Assembly (NCBI GenBank): GCA_029054485.1
Contig: JAIDFD010000174.1
Span: 1-17,574 of the forward strand
Origin: Clostridia bacterium
GTDB lineage: Bacteria > Bacillota > Clostridia > Christensenellales > Borkfalkiaceae
DNA: 17,574 nucleotides
Direction of reading: 5' to 3'
Shown in pieces: positions 1-7,436 of this stretch (within the stretch, counting starts at the first letter, position 1; each line of letters begins with the position of its first letter). Below the pieces are notes generated by a model. It made no database searches and was not told the origin of the DNA. It saw only the letters and a list, made by a program, of their open reading frames with translations. The position numbers and the translations under genes are program-made.

Positions 1-1584
1 GCCCGAACCGGGTTCGCCGGGAATAAGGTGAAGTTTGCAGTGACCGTACTGACCTTTACCGCCCGACTGACGCTTGTACATACCTTCTGCGTCGCAAGCC
101 TGACGGAACGTTTCGCGGTAAGCAACCTGAGGTGCGCCTACGTTTGCTTCGACCTTGAATTCGCGGAGAAGTCTGTCTACGATAATATCGAGATGGAGTT
201 CGCCCATACCCGCGATAATTGTCTGACCTGTTTCCTGATCGGTATAGGTTTTGAAAGTGGGGTCTTCTTCCGCAAGCTTGATAAGGGCAAGCGTCATCTT
301 TTCCTGACCCGCTTTGGTCTTAGGCTCGATAGAGAGCTGGATAACGGGGTCGGAGAAAGTCATTTGTTCAAGAATAATGGGGTGCTTTTCGTCGCAGAGC
401 GTGTCGCCCGTAGTGGTGTCTTTAAGACCTACGATTGCGCAGATATCGCCCGAATAAATTTCGGGAATTTCCATACGCGTGTTGGCGTGCATCTGTACCA
501 GACGTCCAACCCTTTCCTTTCTGCCTTTTGTGGAGTTGTAAACATACGAACCTGCGGAAAGTACGCCGGAGTATGCTCTGAAATAAGCAAGACGGCCTAC
601 GAAGGGGTCGGTTGCGATTTTGAACGCAAGACCCGCGAAAGGTTCGCTGTCCGAAGTCTTTCTCTCTTCCTCTGCGCCGTTGTCGGGGTTAACGCCCTTT
701 ACGTGGTCTACGTCTACGGGAGAGGGAAGGAAGTCTATAACTGCGTTTAAAAGCATCTGTACGCCCTTGTTCTTATAGGACGAACCGCAGAGTACGGGAG
801 TACATTTCATTGCGATAGTAGCCGCGCGAAGACCCTTGCGGATTTCGTCGGGAGTGAGTTCCATAGTTTCGAGGAACTTCTCCATAAGCTCGTCGTCGCC
901 TTCCGCCGCCGCTTCCATAACAGCCATATGGGCTTCTTCCGCCGCGTCTGCCATATCTGCGGGAATATCCGCAGTGTGATACTGCTTTCCGTCGTCGGAA
1001 TCGTAAATTTCGGCGTTCATTTCGATAAGGTCTACTATACCCTTAAAGGTATCTTCCTTACCGATGGGAAGCTCGATGGGAACGGGATTGGCGTTAAGCC
1101 TGTCCTTCATCATCTGTACGGCACGCGCGAAGTTTGCGCCGTTTATATCCATTTTGTTTACGTATGCGATACGGGGAACCTTGTACTTGTCAGCCTGACG
1201 CCAAACCGTTTCGGACTGGGGTTCAACGCCGCCCTTTGCGCAGAAAGTCGCAACGGCGCCGTCGAGTACGCGGAGCGAACGTTCAACTTCAACGGTAAAG
1301 TCAACGTGTCCCGGAGTATCGATAATGTTGATACGGCACTCGTCGGCTTTGGTCTTGCCCGTTCTTGTCCAGTGGCAGGTGGTTGCAGCCGAAGTAATGG
1401 TTATACCGCGCTCCTGCTCCTGAACCATCCAGTCCATCGTAGCTGTACCGTCGTGGGTTTCGCCTATCTTGTGGTTGATACCGGTGTAGTACAAAATACG
1501 TTCGGTAGTCGTGGTCTTGCCGGCGTCGATGTGCGCCATAATACCAATATTTCTGGTGTGGGCTAAATCGTATTCTCTTGCCAT
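1..1584 (-). CDS. fusA: Elongation factor G (partial, 3' end beyond window)
   Basis: This is the translocation GTPase of the ribosome, which moves tRNA-mRNA after peptide bond formation and acts with RRF in recycling. The frame is open for 528 codons from the ATG at 1584 to the window edge, so roughly the last quarter of a ~690-700 aa protein is missing. Visible motifs are the G1 P-loop AHIDAGKT (residues 17-24), the switch I stretch [12 protein letters not shown], the G3 motif DTPGHVDF, the G4 motif NKMD, and near the edge a domain IV stretch [12 protein letters not shown] typical of EF-G. An SD-like AAGAGGT precedes the start. The gap to the rpsG stop is 10 nt, which fits the classical str operon order rpsL-rpsG-fusA. 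Whether tuf follows cannot be seen. Confidence 0.98.
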   Translation of the reverse strand, partial: MAREYDLAHTRNIGIMAHIDAGKTTTTERILYYTGINHKIGETHDGTATMDWMVQEQERGITITSAATTCHWTRTGKTKADECRINIIDTPGHVDFTVEVERSLRVLDGAVATFCAKGGVEPQSETVWRQADKYKVPRIAYVNKMDINGANFARAVQMMKDRLNANPVPIELPIGKEDTFKGIVDLIEMNAEIYDSDDGKQYHTADIPADMADAAEEAHMAVMEAAAEGDDELMEKFLETMELTPDEIRKGLRAATIAMKCTPVLCGSSYKNKGVQMLLNAVIDFLPSPVDVDHVKGVNPDNGAEEERKTSDSEPFAGLAFKIATDPFVGRLAYFRAYSGVLSAGSYVYNSTKGRKERVGRLVQMHANTRMEIPEIYSGDICAIVGLKDTTTGDTLCDEKHPIILEQMTFSDPVIQLSIEPKTKAGQEKMTLALIKLAEEDPTFKTYTDQETGQTIIAGMGELHLDIIVDRLLREFKVEANVGAPQVAYRETFRQACDAEGMYKRQSGGKGQYGHCKLHLIPGEPGSG

Positions 1585-1594
1585 AGCCTACCTC

Positions 1595-2065
1595 TTAAAA
1601 TCTGAAGTGCGCAAACGCCTTGTTTGCCTCTGCCATTCTGTGCGTGTCTTCCTTTTTCTTGACCGCACCGCCTGCGTTGTTGTACGCGTCCATAAGTTCT
1701 GCCGCGAGCTTTTGAGCCATTTCACGCTCGCTTCTCTTGCGGGTGGAAATAACCAGCCAACGGATTGCAAGGGTCTGACGCCTTTCGGGTCTGATTTCGA
1801 TGGGAACCTGATAGTTCGCACCGCCGACGCGCCTTGCCTTTACTTCCAATACGGGCATGATGTTGTTCATTGCCTGATTGAAGATTTCCATGGGGTCTTG
1901 TCCCAATTTTTCACTCATTATTTTGAAAGCATCGTAAACGATGTTCTGTGCAGTACCGCGCTTGCCGTCGTACATAATCTGGTTGATAAGCTTTGTAACA
2001 ACCTTACTGCCGTACACGGGATCGGGTAATACGTCCCTCTTGGGAACGCCGCCTCTTCTGGGCAT
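1595..2065 (-). CDS. rpsG: 30S ribosomal protein S7
   Basis: S7 is the primary binding protein that nucleates assembly of the 16S rRNA 3' domain (small-subunit head). The product is 156 aa, the usual bacterial length, starting [20 protein letters not shown] and containing the family stretches [24 protein letters not shown] and ALRWLV-like AIRWLV. The frame is open ten codons further upstream, but the ATG at 2065 is preceded by a strong AGGAGG at 2072-2077 and gives the conserved N-terminus, so it is the start. fusA follows after 10 nt. The upstream spacer to rpsL is unusually long (341 nt) and contains a repeat and several hairpins. In E. coli S7 represses its own operon by binding the rpsL-rpsG intercistronic region; whether that holds here is not shown by the sequence. 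Confidence 0.98.
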   Translation of the reverse strand: MPRRGGVPKRDVLPDPVYGSKVVTKLINQIMYDGKRGTAQNIVYDAFKIMSEKLGQDPMEIFNQAMNNIMPVLEVKARRVGGANYQVPIEIRPERRQTLAIRWLVISTRKRSEREMAQKLAAELMDAYNNAGGAVKKKEDTHRMAEANKAFAHFRF

Positions 2066-2091
2066 AATAAATCCTCCTTTTATGTTTCGTT

Positions 2092-2113
2092 GCAATCTCG
2101 CACACGATATTGC
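2092..2113 (-). promoter_or_regulatory. Hairpin just upstream of the rpsG ribosome binding site
   Basis: On the mRNA (minus) strand two 9-nt arms, GCAATATCG and CGAGATTGC, pair around a TGTG loop with one internal A-G mismatch. The hairpin ends 14 nt before the AGGAGG of rpsG, so it could affect rpsG initiation or serve as an S7 target. That role is inference. Confidence 0.4.
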
Positions 2114-2142
2114 AAATCTTTTTTGGTTTTTTAAGGGTTTAC

Positions 2143-2269
2143 CTTAAATAAGCTATTGCGTGCTTTTTATTTAAGCCGCAAACCTTCTCCACCTTGCGGT
2201 GAATACTGCCTACTTTTATCGGTAAGGGTAAATATATTCCGAAAACAAAGTAGGGGCAACTTTCGTTGC
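2143..2269 (-). promoter_or_regulatory. Tandem hairpin array in the rpsL-rpsG spacer
   Basis: Four inverted repeats follow each other almost without gaps. Arms 2143-2151/2167-2175 are a perfect 9-bp match (CTTAAATAA/TTATTTAAG). Arms 2176-2181/2194-2199 read CCGCAA/TTGCGG. Arms 2209-2216/2247-2254 read CCTACTTT/AAAGTAGG, with an inner TCGG/CCGA helix. Arms 2256-2260/2265-2269 are GCAAC/GTTGC, closing a GAAA loop on the mRNA strand. The second hairpin can alternatively fold as CACC-GCAA-GGTG, also a GNRA-type loop on the mRNA strand. No ORF with coding character is present. It may be a structured cis-regulatory RNA of the str operon or a second inserted element; the sequence does not decide between these. 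Confidence 0.5.
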
Positions 2270-2282
2270 AAAAATTTTTTAT

Positions 2283-2405
2283 TAAAATGCAGAGATGCGA
2301 GCAATACAAGGCAAGCGAGCATTTTCGACGGGGAGTTTACTTTGCGGTAAACGACCTGAGAAAAGCGGAGCTTAACGAAGTAGTGCAACGCAGATATGCT
2401 TTTTA
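2283..2405 (+). repeat. Intergenic MITE/ERIC-like repeat, copy A
   Basis: This 123-bp element is clearly alignable to copies at 5575-5695 and 11523-11641. Its ends are imperfect inverted repeats (TAAAATGCA versus TAAAAAGCA, 8 of 9; about 13 of 17 when extended). Shared blocks include GATGCGAGCAA, ACAAGGC, the central hairpin and AACGAAGTA. The central hairpin is GTTTAC (2335-2340), a 6-nt loop, then GTAAAC (2347-2352). This differs from the other copies by a paired change that preserves pairing. It ends one base after the TAA of rpsL in transcription direction and separates rpsL from rpsG. No transposase is encoded. The strand given is the reading direction in which the three copies are aligned. 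Confidence 0.85.
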
Positions 2406-2406
2406 A

Positions 2407-2778
2407 TTACTTGGGCTTTTTAGCGCCGTACAAAGAGCGCGACTGCATTCTCTTAGATACGCCTGCCGTATCCAGCGCGCCACGGATAATGTGGTAACGT
2501 ACGCCGGGCAAATCCTTAACTCTGCCGCCTCTGATGAGTACGGACGAGTGCTCCTGAAGATTGTGACCTTCGCCGGGAATGTAAACGGTACCTTCCTGCT
2601 TGTTGGTGAGTCTTACTCTTGCAATCTTTCTTATAGCCGAGTTGGGCTTTTTAGGCGTGGTAGTTGTAACCGAAAGGCAAACGCCGCGTTTCTGGGGACA
2701 ATTATCCAGAATGGGCGACTTTGATTTGTCAATCTGTCTTTCTCTGCCTTTTCTTATAAGCTGATTGATTGTGGGCAT
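2407..2778 (-). CDS. rpsL: 30S ribosomal protein S12
   Basis: S12 is the decoding-centre protein that controls tRNA selection accuracy. The product is 123 aa starting [15 protein letters not shown], with the invariant [27 protein letters not shown] and [13 protein letters not shown] stretches. The frame is open 19 codons further upstream, but the ATG at 2778 has an AGGAGG at 2785-2790 and matches the family N-terminus. Lys43 and Lys88, where streptomycin-resistance substitutions commonly arise, are wild type. Asp89, the position methylthiolated in some bacteria, is present. It is the first gene of the str operon, about 120 nt downstream of a near-consensus promoter. Repeat copy A begins right after its stop codon. 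Confidence 0.98.
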   Translation of the reverse strand: MPTINQLIRKGRERQIDKSKSPILDNCPQKRGVCLSVTTTTPKKPNSAIRKIARVRLTNKQEGTVYIPGEGHNLQEHSSVLIRGGRVKDLPGVRYHIIRGALDTAGVSKRMQSRSLYGAKKPK

Positions 2779-2834
2779 TTCTATCCTCCTTGTTTTACTC
2801 GGTCTTTTACGACCTGTGGAATATATTTCTCTCA

Positions 2835-2900
2835 CCGCATACCCTTAATTGCGGAGGGGGAAAAAGCAAAATTATATAGCACGCCTATATTAAGCGTGCT
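2835..2900 (-). promoter_or_regulatory. rpsL leader with two short hairpins
   Basis: The first predicted transcribed bases form a perfect 7-bp hairpin AGCACGC/GCGTGCT (2894-2900 with 2878-2884), which would sit at the very 5' end of the mRNA. A second 5-bp stem, CCGCA/TGCGG, pairs 2850-2854 with 2835-2839. The leader could stabilise the transcript or bind a regulator; no known ribosomal-protein leader motif is recognised. Confidence 0.35.
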
Positions 2901-2905
2901 AAAAG

Positions 2906-2934
2906 ATTTTAACAAATATTTACAGTGTTGTCAA
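2906..2934 (-). promoter_or_regulatory. Sigma-A promoter of the str operon
   Basis: A perfect -35 TTGACA (2934-2929) is followed by a 17-bp spacer and a -10 TAAAAT (2911-2906). The predicted start lies near 2899, giving an rpsL leader of about 120 nt. It lies just past the stop codon of the upstream membrane-protein gene, so the str operon has its own strong promoter. Confidence 0.85.
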
Positions 2935-2965
2935 ACGAATTTCGGAAATTTGCTTAAATTTTAAA

Positions 2966-3502
2966 TTAATCGCATTTCACCCAGCCCAGCCAGTTTTCAA
3001 ACAGCCCCGAACAATGGCAGATTTTGTAAACGTTGATTTTTTTGCGCGACAGTTTTACGGTTATTTCCTGACTGTAAAATTTTACGTCCTTAACGTCCCG
3101 TCTTGTAAATGAGTAGGGTTTTGAAAAGGCGGGCGTAACCGTTGCCACGCCGCAGACAACCTCTATTTTTCTGCGCAGATAGATATAAACGTAAACGAGG
3201 CTTGTTATCGCGAGCGCGATCATACCGATATTCAAAAATATTTTAGCAAAAAGATTACAGCACGACGGATTGCGGGCAATCTGCTGATTGAAAAATAACG
3301 TTACCGTAGTAAAAACTATGAAACACGCAAGCAAAGAAATTATGTAAATCATCGGCAGTTTTACGGTAAAGCGGTTGGGGTCGGCTTTGCCCTCTTTTTT
3401 CCGTCTTGAACGCTCTACAAGCCCCAGAGCAACCGAGCCTAAAATCTGCACCCCGCCGGGCACTACTACATATTCTATCCACATTAAAGCGGTATCGCTC
3501 AT
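2966..3502 (-). CDS. Small membrane protein of unknown function
   Basis: The function is not recognised. The 178-aa product has a hydrophobic N-terminal segment (about residues 7-29), a basic loop (RSRRKKEGK), two clear membrane segments (about 49-71 and 84-108) and a C-terminal soluble region (about 109-170). That region alternates short beta-like stretches such as KIEVVCGVATVTPAF, KDVKFYSQEITVKL and KKINVYKI, and resembles membrane-anchored PH-like domains of uncharacterised Firmicutes proteins (possibly the DUF6560 type, uncertain). An AGAGG lies just upstream of the ATG at 3502, which is only 9 nt after the recG stop, so the two are probably co-transcribed. A start at Met7 is also possible. 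The str promoter begins about 30 nt beyond its stop. Confidence 0.75.
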   Translation of the reverse strand: MSDTALMWIEYVVVPGGVQILGSVALGLVERSRRKKEGKADPNRFTVKLPMIYIISLLACFIVFTTVTLFFNQQIARNPSCCNLFAKIFLNIGMIALAITSLVYVYIYLRRKIEVVCGVATVTPAFSKPYSFTRRDVKDVKFYSQEITVKLSRKKINVYKICHCSGLFENWLGWVKCD

Positions 3503-3511
3503 AAAAACCTC

Positions 3512-5518
3512 TTAATTTAATATTACGTCTTTTAAGCTCTCGTACTTTTGCGCGGCAATCGAAGTAAGGCGGCGGGTGTCGCACAAGCCCGAAAACGCCT
3601 CGTCCGAAAGTTTTTTCGCGGTGAACACGACCGATACGGGAAAGCGCAGTTTGTTTATTTCGCTGAGAATTCTTCCGCTCTGGCGCGTTCCCATAAAGTC
3701 GCCGCCGCCTCGAAGCTTTAAATCCGCTTCGGCTATTTCAAAGCCGTCCGAGCTGTTCTTTATTACCGAAAGCCGAGCCGCCGCCTCTTCGGTGTCCGCA
3801 CCGGGCAGTAAAAAGCAATAGCTTTTTTTATCCCCTCTGCCAACGCGCCCCCGAAGCTGGTGAAGCTGGGAAAGCCCGAACCTTTCGGCGTTGTATATTA
3901 TCATAGTGGTAGCGTCCGGAACGTCCACGCCGACCTCTATAACGGTGGTCGACACTAGGCAGTCGTATTCCTTTGCCTTGAACGCCGCCATAATTTCGTT
4001 TTTCTGCTTATCCTTCATTTTGCCGTGCAGGAGCGCGATTTTTAAGGACGGCATCTTAGAGCGTAACTCTTCGTAAAGCTCGGTAACCGACATAACCGTT
4101 CCCTCATCGTCGCCCTCTATCTTGGGACAGACGAAATAGGTCTGCTCGCCCGCCTTTGCACGCCCGGCGATGTAGCGGTACATATCGTTATATTTATGCG
4201 GAAGAATTATCGAGGTTGTAATTTCCTGTCTCGATGCGGGTTTATCCTTTATAGTTGTAATATCCAGATCGCCGTAAAAGATGAGCGACAGCGTGCGCGG
4301 AATTGGCGTTGCCGACATAATCAACACATCGCACCCCTCGCCCTTGCCCGAAAGGGAAGCGCGTTGCGCAACGCCGAAGCGGTGCTGTTCATCGCAGACC
4401 ACGAAAGCAAGCTTTCTGAAAGCAACGTCATCCTGAATAACCGCGTGGGTACCGCAGACTATATTTATTTCGCCGCTCGCGAGTTTTTTCTTAATCTCTC
4501 TCTTCTCGGCGGCGGGGGTAGAACCCGTAAGCGTACGCACTTCGTAATCGGGAAAGTATTTTTGAATGAGTGCCGAATTCTGGCGCGCAAGCACTTCGGT
4601 GGGGGCAATCATCGCCGCCTGATAGCCTGATTTCACCGCCATAAAAATCCCCGCCAGCGCAACTGCGGTTTTACCGCTTCCGACGTCGCCCTGTAAAAGT
4701 CTGTTCATAACGTGCGGCGAGCGAACGTTTGCGAAAATATCTTCAACCGCGGCTTTTTGCCCCGCGGTAAACTCAAACGGAAAGCGCGAAACAAAGCCCT
4801 CGACCTCTTCGCGGGTTACGCGGTAAGGGTTGAGCCGCGCATCGTCACGCCCGCCCTTTATCACCTTGAATGCGGAAATAAGCAGGAAGTACTCCTCAAG
4901 TGCGACACGCGCCGCGCCCTGTTCCGCGTCCTTTTTATTGAGGGGCTGATGCACCTTTAAATAAGCTTCCTTTAAGGGCGATAGCTCGTACTTTTTTTGA
5001 AGTTCCGGCGGAATATTGCTGGAAACCGAAACCTTTTGCAGCGCCTGCCTCACCGCCGTGCGCACAATACCCTGCGTGAGCGTTCCGCTCAAAGGATAGA
5101 CGGGAATTATCCCCTTTAAATTGGAATTTCTGTCCGCGCGCTCAAACTGGGGATTGAACATAGTACAGCCCATACCATCGCGGTTGTTCACTCTGCCGTA
5201 AAAGAGAAATTCGCCCCTACCAAGCTTTTCGGCAACATACATCTGGTTGAACCACAGTGCGTTGAAATAGTAGTTGCCCTGCCTGCAACCCGCCTTTACA
5301 TATGGACGTCGGGCATGGCGGTTGACTTCTACCGTCAGAATTTCGCACGCGGTCAAAACGTAGTCGTTGTGATAAGCGTCCTTTAAAAGCGACTGCTTTG
5401 TTAAATCCAGATAGTCGCGCGGAAAGTGGCGGACAAGCTCTTCAACGGTATAAATATTCAGTTTGTTGAAGTCCTTTTCTCTCTTTTCGGAAACGAACTT
5501 TAAATCCGTAAGCTGCAT
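3512..5518 (-). CDS. recG: ATP-dependent DNA helicase RecG
   Basis: RecG is a double-stranded DNA translocase that regresses stalled replication forks and branch-migrates Holliday junctions. The 668-aa length is normal for the family. An N-terminal helix-hairpin-helix-like stretch (LNIYTVEELVRHFPRDY) leads into the wedge/OB domain (about 50-150). The helicase core has Walker A GDVGSGKT (277-284), DEQH (376-379), SAT (402-404), the motif V region VSTTVIEVGVDVP, and motif VI QLHQLRGRVGRG (551-562), followed by the TRG-type C-terminus. The start at 5518 gives the family N-terminus, but no Shine-Dalgarno sequence lies in the usual window; a GGGAGG about 30 nt upstream is locked in a hairpin. In B. 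subtilis sdaAB-sdaAA lie between fakA and recG; here the gap holds only repeat copy B and that hairpin. Confidence 0.97.
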   Translation of the reverse strand: MQLTDLKFVSEKREKDFNKLNIYTVEELVRHFPRDYLDLTKQSLLKDAYHNDYVLTACEILTVEVNRHARRPYVKAGCRQGNYYFNALWFNQMYVAEKLGRGEFLFYGRVNNRDGMGCTMFNPQFERADRNSNLKGIIPVYPLSGTLTQGIVRTAVRQALQKVSVSSNIPPELQKKYELSPLKEAYLKVHQPLNKKDAEQGAARVALEEYFLLISAFKVIKGGRDDARLNPYRVTREEVEGFVSRFPFEFTAGQKAAVEDIFANVRSPHVMNRLLQGDVGSGKTAVALAGIFMAVKSGYQAAMIAPTEVLARQNSALIQKYFPDYEVRTLTGSTPAAEKREIKKKLASGEINIVCGTHAVIQDDVAFRKLAFVVCDEQHRFGVAQRASLSGKGEGCDVLIMSATPIPRTLSLIFYGDLDITTIKDKPASRQEITTSIILPHKYNDMYRYIAGRAKAGEQTYFVCPKIEGDDEGTVMSVTELYEELRSKMPSLKIALLHGKMKDKQKNEIMAAFKAKEYDCLVSTTVIEVGVDVPDATTMIIYNAERFGLSQLHQLRGRVGRGDKKSYCFLLPGADTEEAAARLSVIKNSSDGFEIAEADLKLRGGGDFMGTRQSGRILSEINKLRFPVSVVFTAKKLSDEAFSGLCDTRRLTSIAAQKYESLKDVILN

Positions 5519-5530
5519 TTTTTAAAATTT

Positions 5531-5551
5531 AAGGGAGGTGTTACCTCCCTT
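5531..5551 (-). terminator. Perfect hairpin between fakA/repeat B and recG
   Basis: Nine-bp arms AAGGGAGGT and ACCTCCCTT pair around a 3-nt loop. On the minus strand the stem is followed by AAATTTT, and on the plus strand by TTACATT, so the U-tract is weak in both directions. It may end fakA transcripts, attenuate recG, or sequester the only SD-like sequence (GGGAGG) near recG. Its right edge is 12 nt from the recG ATG. Confidence 0.5.
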
Positions 5552-5565
5552 TTACATTATTATTA

Positions 5566-5595
5566 ATTATACCCTAAACGCAGAGATACGAGCAA
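5566..5595 (-). promoter_or_regulatory. Possible promoter for recG at the edge of repeat B
   Basis: A perfect -10 TATAAT (5571-5566) lies 18 bp after TTGCTC (5595-5590), a poor -35 supplied by the end of repeat copy B. Transcription would start upstream of the hairpin and recG. Only the -10 is convincing. Confidence 0.3.
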
Positions 5596-5695
5596 GACAA
5601 GGAAAGCGCGGTTTGTTGCAGGGAGTGTACTTTTGCGTACACGACCAAAACAAAACGCAAACTTGACGAAGTATTGCGAAGTATATATGCGTTTA
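5575..5695 (+). repeat. Intergenic MITE/ERIC-like repeat, copy B
   Basis: This is a 121-bp member of the same family as 2283-2405 and 11523-11641. The ends are perfect 8-bp inverted repeats (TAAACGCA/TGCGTTTA), extending to 12 of 15. The central hairpin is GTGTAC (5625-5630), loop TTTTGC, GTACAC (5637-5642), flanked by GGGA on one side and GACC on the other. The right terminal repeat contains the TAA stop of fakA, so the element supplies or abuts the gene end. Confidence 0.87.
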
Positions 5696-7348
5696 CTCCA
5701 AAGATACCATGTAATAATACACGGGCTGACCGCCGAAATGACAATCCACGTCGCAATCGGGATAAACCTCGCCCACCTTTTCCACAAGCGCGTTTGCGTC
5801 CTCTTCGGTCACGCCCTCGCCGTAGTAGAGCGAAATAATTTCGTGCTCATCGTTTTTGAGCGCCTTTATAAGGTCGAGGGTGGTCTGCTCGATATCCTTG
5901 CCCTTGGCGAGAATACGCTTGTTGTCAAGACCGATAATATCGCCCTCTTTGAGTTTGAATCCGTTCATCGTGGTGTTTCTCACCGCGTAAGTCACCTGAC
6001 CAGACGCAACGTTGTCTATCGCGTGGGTCATATTTGTCTTGTTTTCGGGCACGGTGCCGTCCGAGTTAAACGCCAGCGCCGCCGCAAAGCCCTGAGGTAC
6101 GTTTTTGGTGGGAATAACGTGTATTGTGCGGTTTGAAACAAGGTCTTTCGCCTGCTCAGCCGCAAGAATTACGTTTGAGTTGTTGGGGAACACGAACACG
6201 TTTGACGCGTTGATTTTCTGCACCGCGTCCGCGATGTCCTGCGCCGAGGGGTTCATCGTCTGACCGCCCTCTATTACTCTGTCGCACATCAGATCCTTGA
6301 AAATATCCGCAAGTCCCTGTCCCGCGCAGATTGCAAGCATGCCCATTTCTTTCTTTTCAGCCTCTAACTTGGCTTTCAAGGCGCGGTTTTCTTCAAGCAT
6401 GTTTTCAATTTTCAGTCTGTCGAGTTCGCCCAGTTCCAGCGCGTAAGTGAGCGCAACACCCGGAGTGTTGGTGTGGACGTGTACTTTTACAAGCTCCAAA
6501 TCGCCGATACAGATAACCGAGTCGCCTATGCCCATAAGCTTTTCTTTAAGTCTGTCGATATCGGCAAGTGTGGTCATTTGCTTTAAGTGGATAATGAAAA
6601 ACTCGGTACAGTAAGCAAACTCTATATCGCCCAAATCAAGATTGATAATATCCGAGTTGTCACCGAAGTCCGCGTTTCCGTCCTTGGACAAATCCTGCGA
6701 TTCGGTAGGGATAGAGTCGGTGCCGATTTCTTCACCCGTGATTGCGGCTAAAAATCCGCGCATTATTGTCATAAGACCGACGCCGCCCGAATCAACCACG
6801 CCCGCCTTTTTGAGAACGGGTAAAAGTTCGGGGGTGCGCGCGAGAGCTTCATCGCCCACTTCTATGAGCGCGGTTAAAAAGTCAACAAAGTCCTTGTGCT
6901 TGCCCGCAAGCTTAGACGAGGCTTCGCTCATCATTCTGACTACGGTTAAAATAGTACCTTCCTTGGGGATAGACACAGCGGAGTAAGCTACTTTCGTGCC
7001 CGCTTCAAGAGCCTTTGAAAAAGTTTTTGTATCAAACGAGTCCTTTGTATCCTTTAATACGGAACAAATACCCCTGAATATCTGTGAAGAGATAACGCCC
7101 GAATTTCCGCGCGCGCCCTTTAACGCGCCCTTGGAAACCGCGTCGCAAATTTCCTGAAAGCGGTTCGACGAGCAGGCGTTCATTTCCTTTATTGCCGACT
7201 GCATTGTAAGCGACATATTCGTACCGGTGTCGCCGTCCGGTACAGGGAACACGTTGAGCGCGTCGACCTTTGCCCTGTTTATTTCAAGCATTCTTGCACC
7301 GCTTGCAACCATTTTTCTGAATTCGGTGCTGTTGATGGTTTTTTGCAT
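5693..7348 (-). CDS. fakA: Fatty acid kinase subunit A (YloV/DhaL-type)
   Basis: FakA phosphorylates exogenous fatty acids that are bound to a DegV-family FakB carrier, feeding acyl-phosphate to PlsX/PlsY for phospholipid synthesis. The 551-aa length matches FakA/YloV. Residues 1-200 form the DhaL (DAK2) kinase domain with NVFPVPDGDTGTN (D38, D40, T41, N44) and GARGNSG (about 78-84). The middle domain carries YCTEFF (C247) and VKVHVHTN (H290, H292), which match the metal-binding Cys and two His of FakA. A charged helix follows (about 315-335), then the C-terminal DegV-like domain ending GGQPVYYYMVSLE. AGGAGT precedes the ATG at 7348. It lies 88 nt after yloU, as in B. subtilis. No fakB is in the window. 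Repeat B begins at its stop codon. Confidence 0.93.
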   Translation of the reverse strand: MQKTINSTEFRKMVASGARMLEINRAKVDALNVFPVPDGDTGTNMSLTMQSAIKEMNACSSNRFQEICDAVSKGALKGARGNSGVISSQIFRGICSVLKDTKDSFDTKTFSKALEAGTKVAYSAVSIPKEGTILTVVRMMSEASSKLAGKHKDFVDFLTALIEVGDEALARTPELLPVLKKAGVVDSGGVGLMTIMRGFLAAITGEEIGTDSIPTESQDLSKDGNADFGDNSDIINLDLGDIEFAYCTEFFIIHLKQMTTLADIDRLKEKLMGIGDSVICIGDLELVKVHVHTNTPGVALTYALELGELDRLKIENMLEENRALKAKLEAEKKEMGMLAICAGQGLADIFKDLMCDRVIEGGQTMNPSAQDIADAVQKINASNVFVFPNNSNVILAAEQAKDLVSNRTIHVIPTKNVPQGFAAALAFNSDGTVPENKTNMTHAIDNVASGQVTYAVRNTTMNGFKLKEGDIIGLDNKRILAKGKDIEQTTLDLIKALKNDEHEIISLYYGEGVTEEDANALVEKVGEVYPDCDVDCHFGGQPVYYYMVSLE

Positions 7349-7436
7349 AATACTCCTAAAATCGGTCAGTTAAAATAACTTATGTGGGATTTTCAAAATA
7401 ATAGCGGTAAACACAAAATCAAGGTAAAGCCGAAAA

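Noticed and set aside
28..750. Long plus-strand ORFs opposite fusA (also 928-1566 and 1511-2029)
   Set aside because: They lie antisense to clearly conserved fusA and rpsG, have no ribosome binding sites, and encode low-complexity F/V/C-rich shadows with no recognisable family.
2156..2388. ORFs of 64 and 73 aa crossing the rpsL-rpsG spacer
   Set aside because: They run through the repeat and the hairpin arms, lack SD sequences, and have no protein-like composition.
2283..2405. CRISPR array or phage att site as explanation for the repeats
   Set aside because: The copies are kilobases apart, are about 120 bp with internal inverted symmetry, and have no spacers, cas genes, integrase or tRNA nearby.
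4196..4630. Plus-strand ORF inside recG and similar antisense ORFs in fakA, priA, fmt and rlmN
   Set aside because: Each overlaps a gene with unmistakable family motifs on the other strand and has no start signal or homology of its own.
5633..6136. Plus-strand 167-aa ORF beginning inside repeat B
   Set aside because: Mostly antisense to the fakA 3' end. The start falls in the repeat hairpin without an SD.
7349..7436. Separate promoter or operator for fakA (palindrome AGTTA-AAA-TAACT)
   Set aside because: The palindrome is A/T-only and no convincing -35/-10 pair is present; transcription from the yloU promoter is the simpler view.
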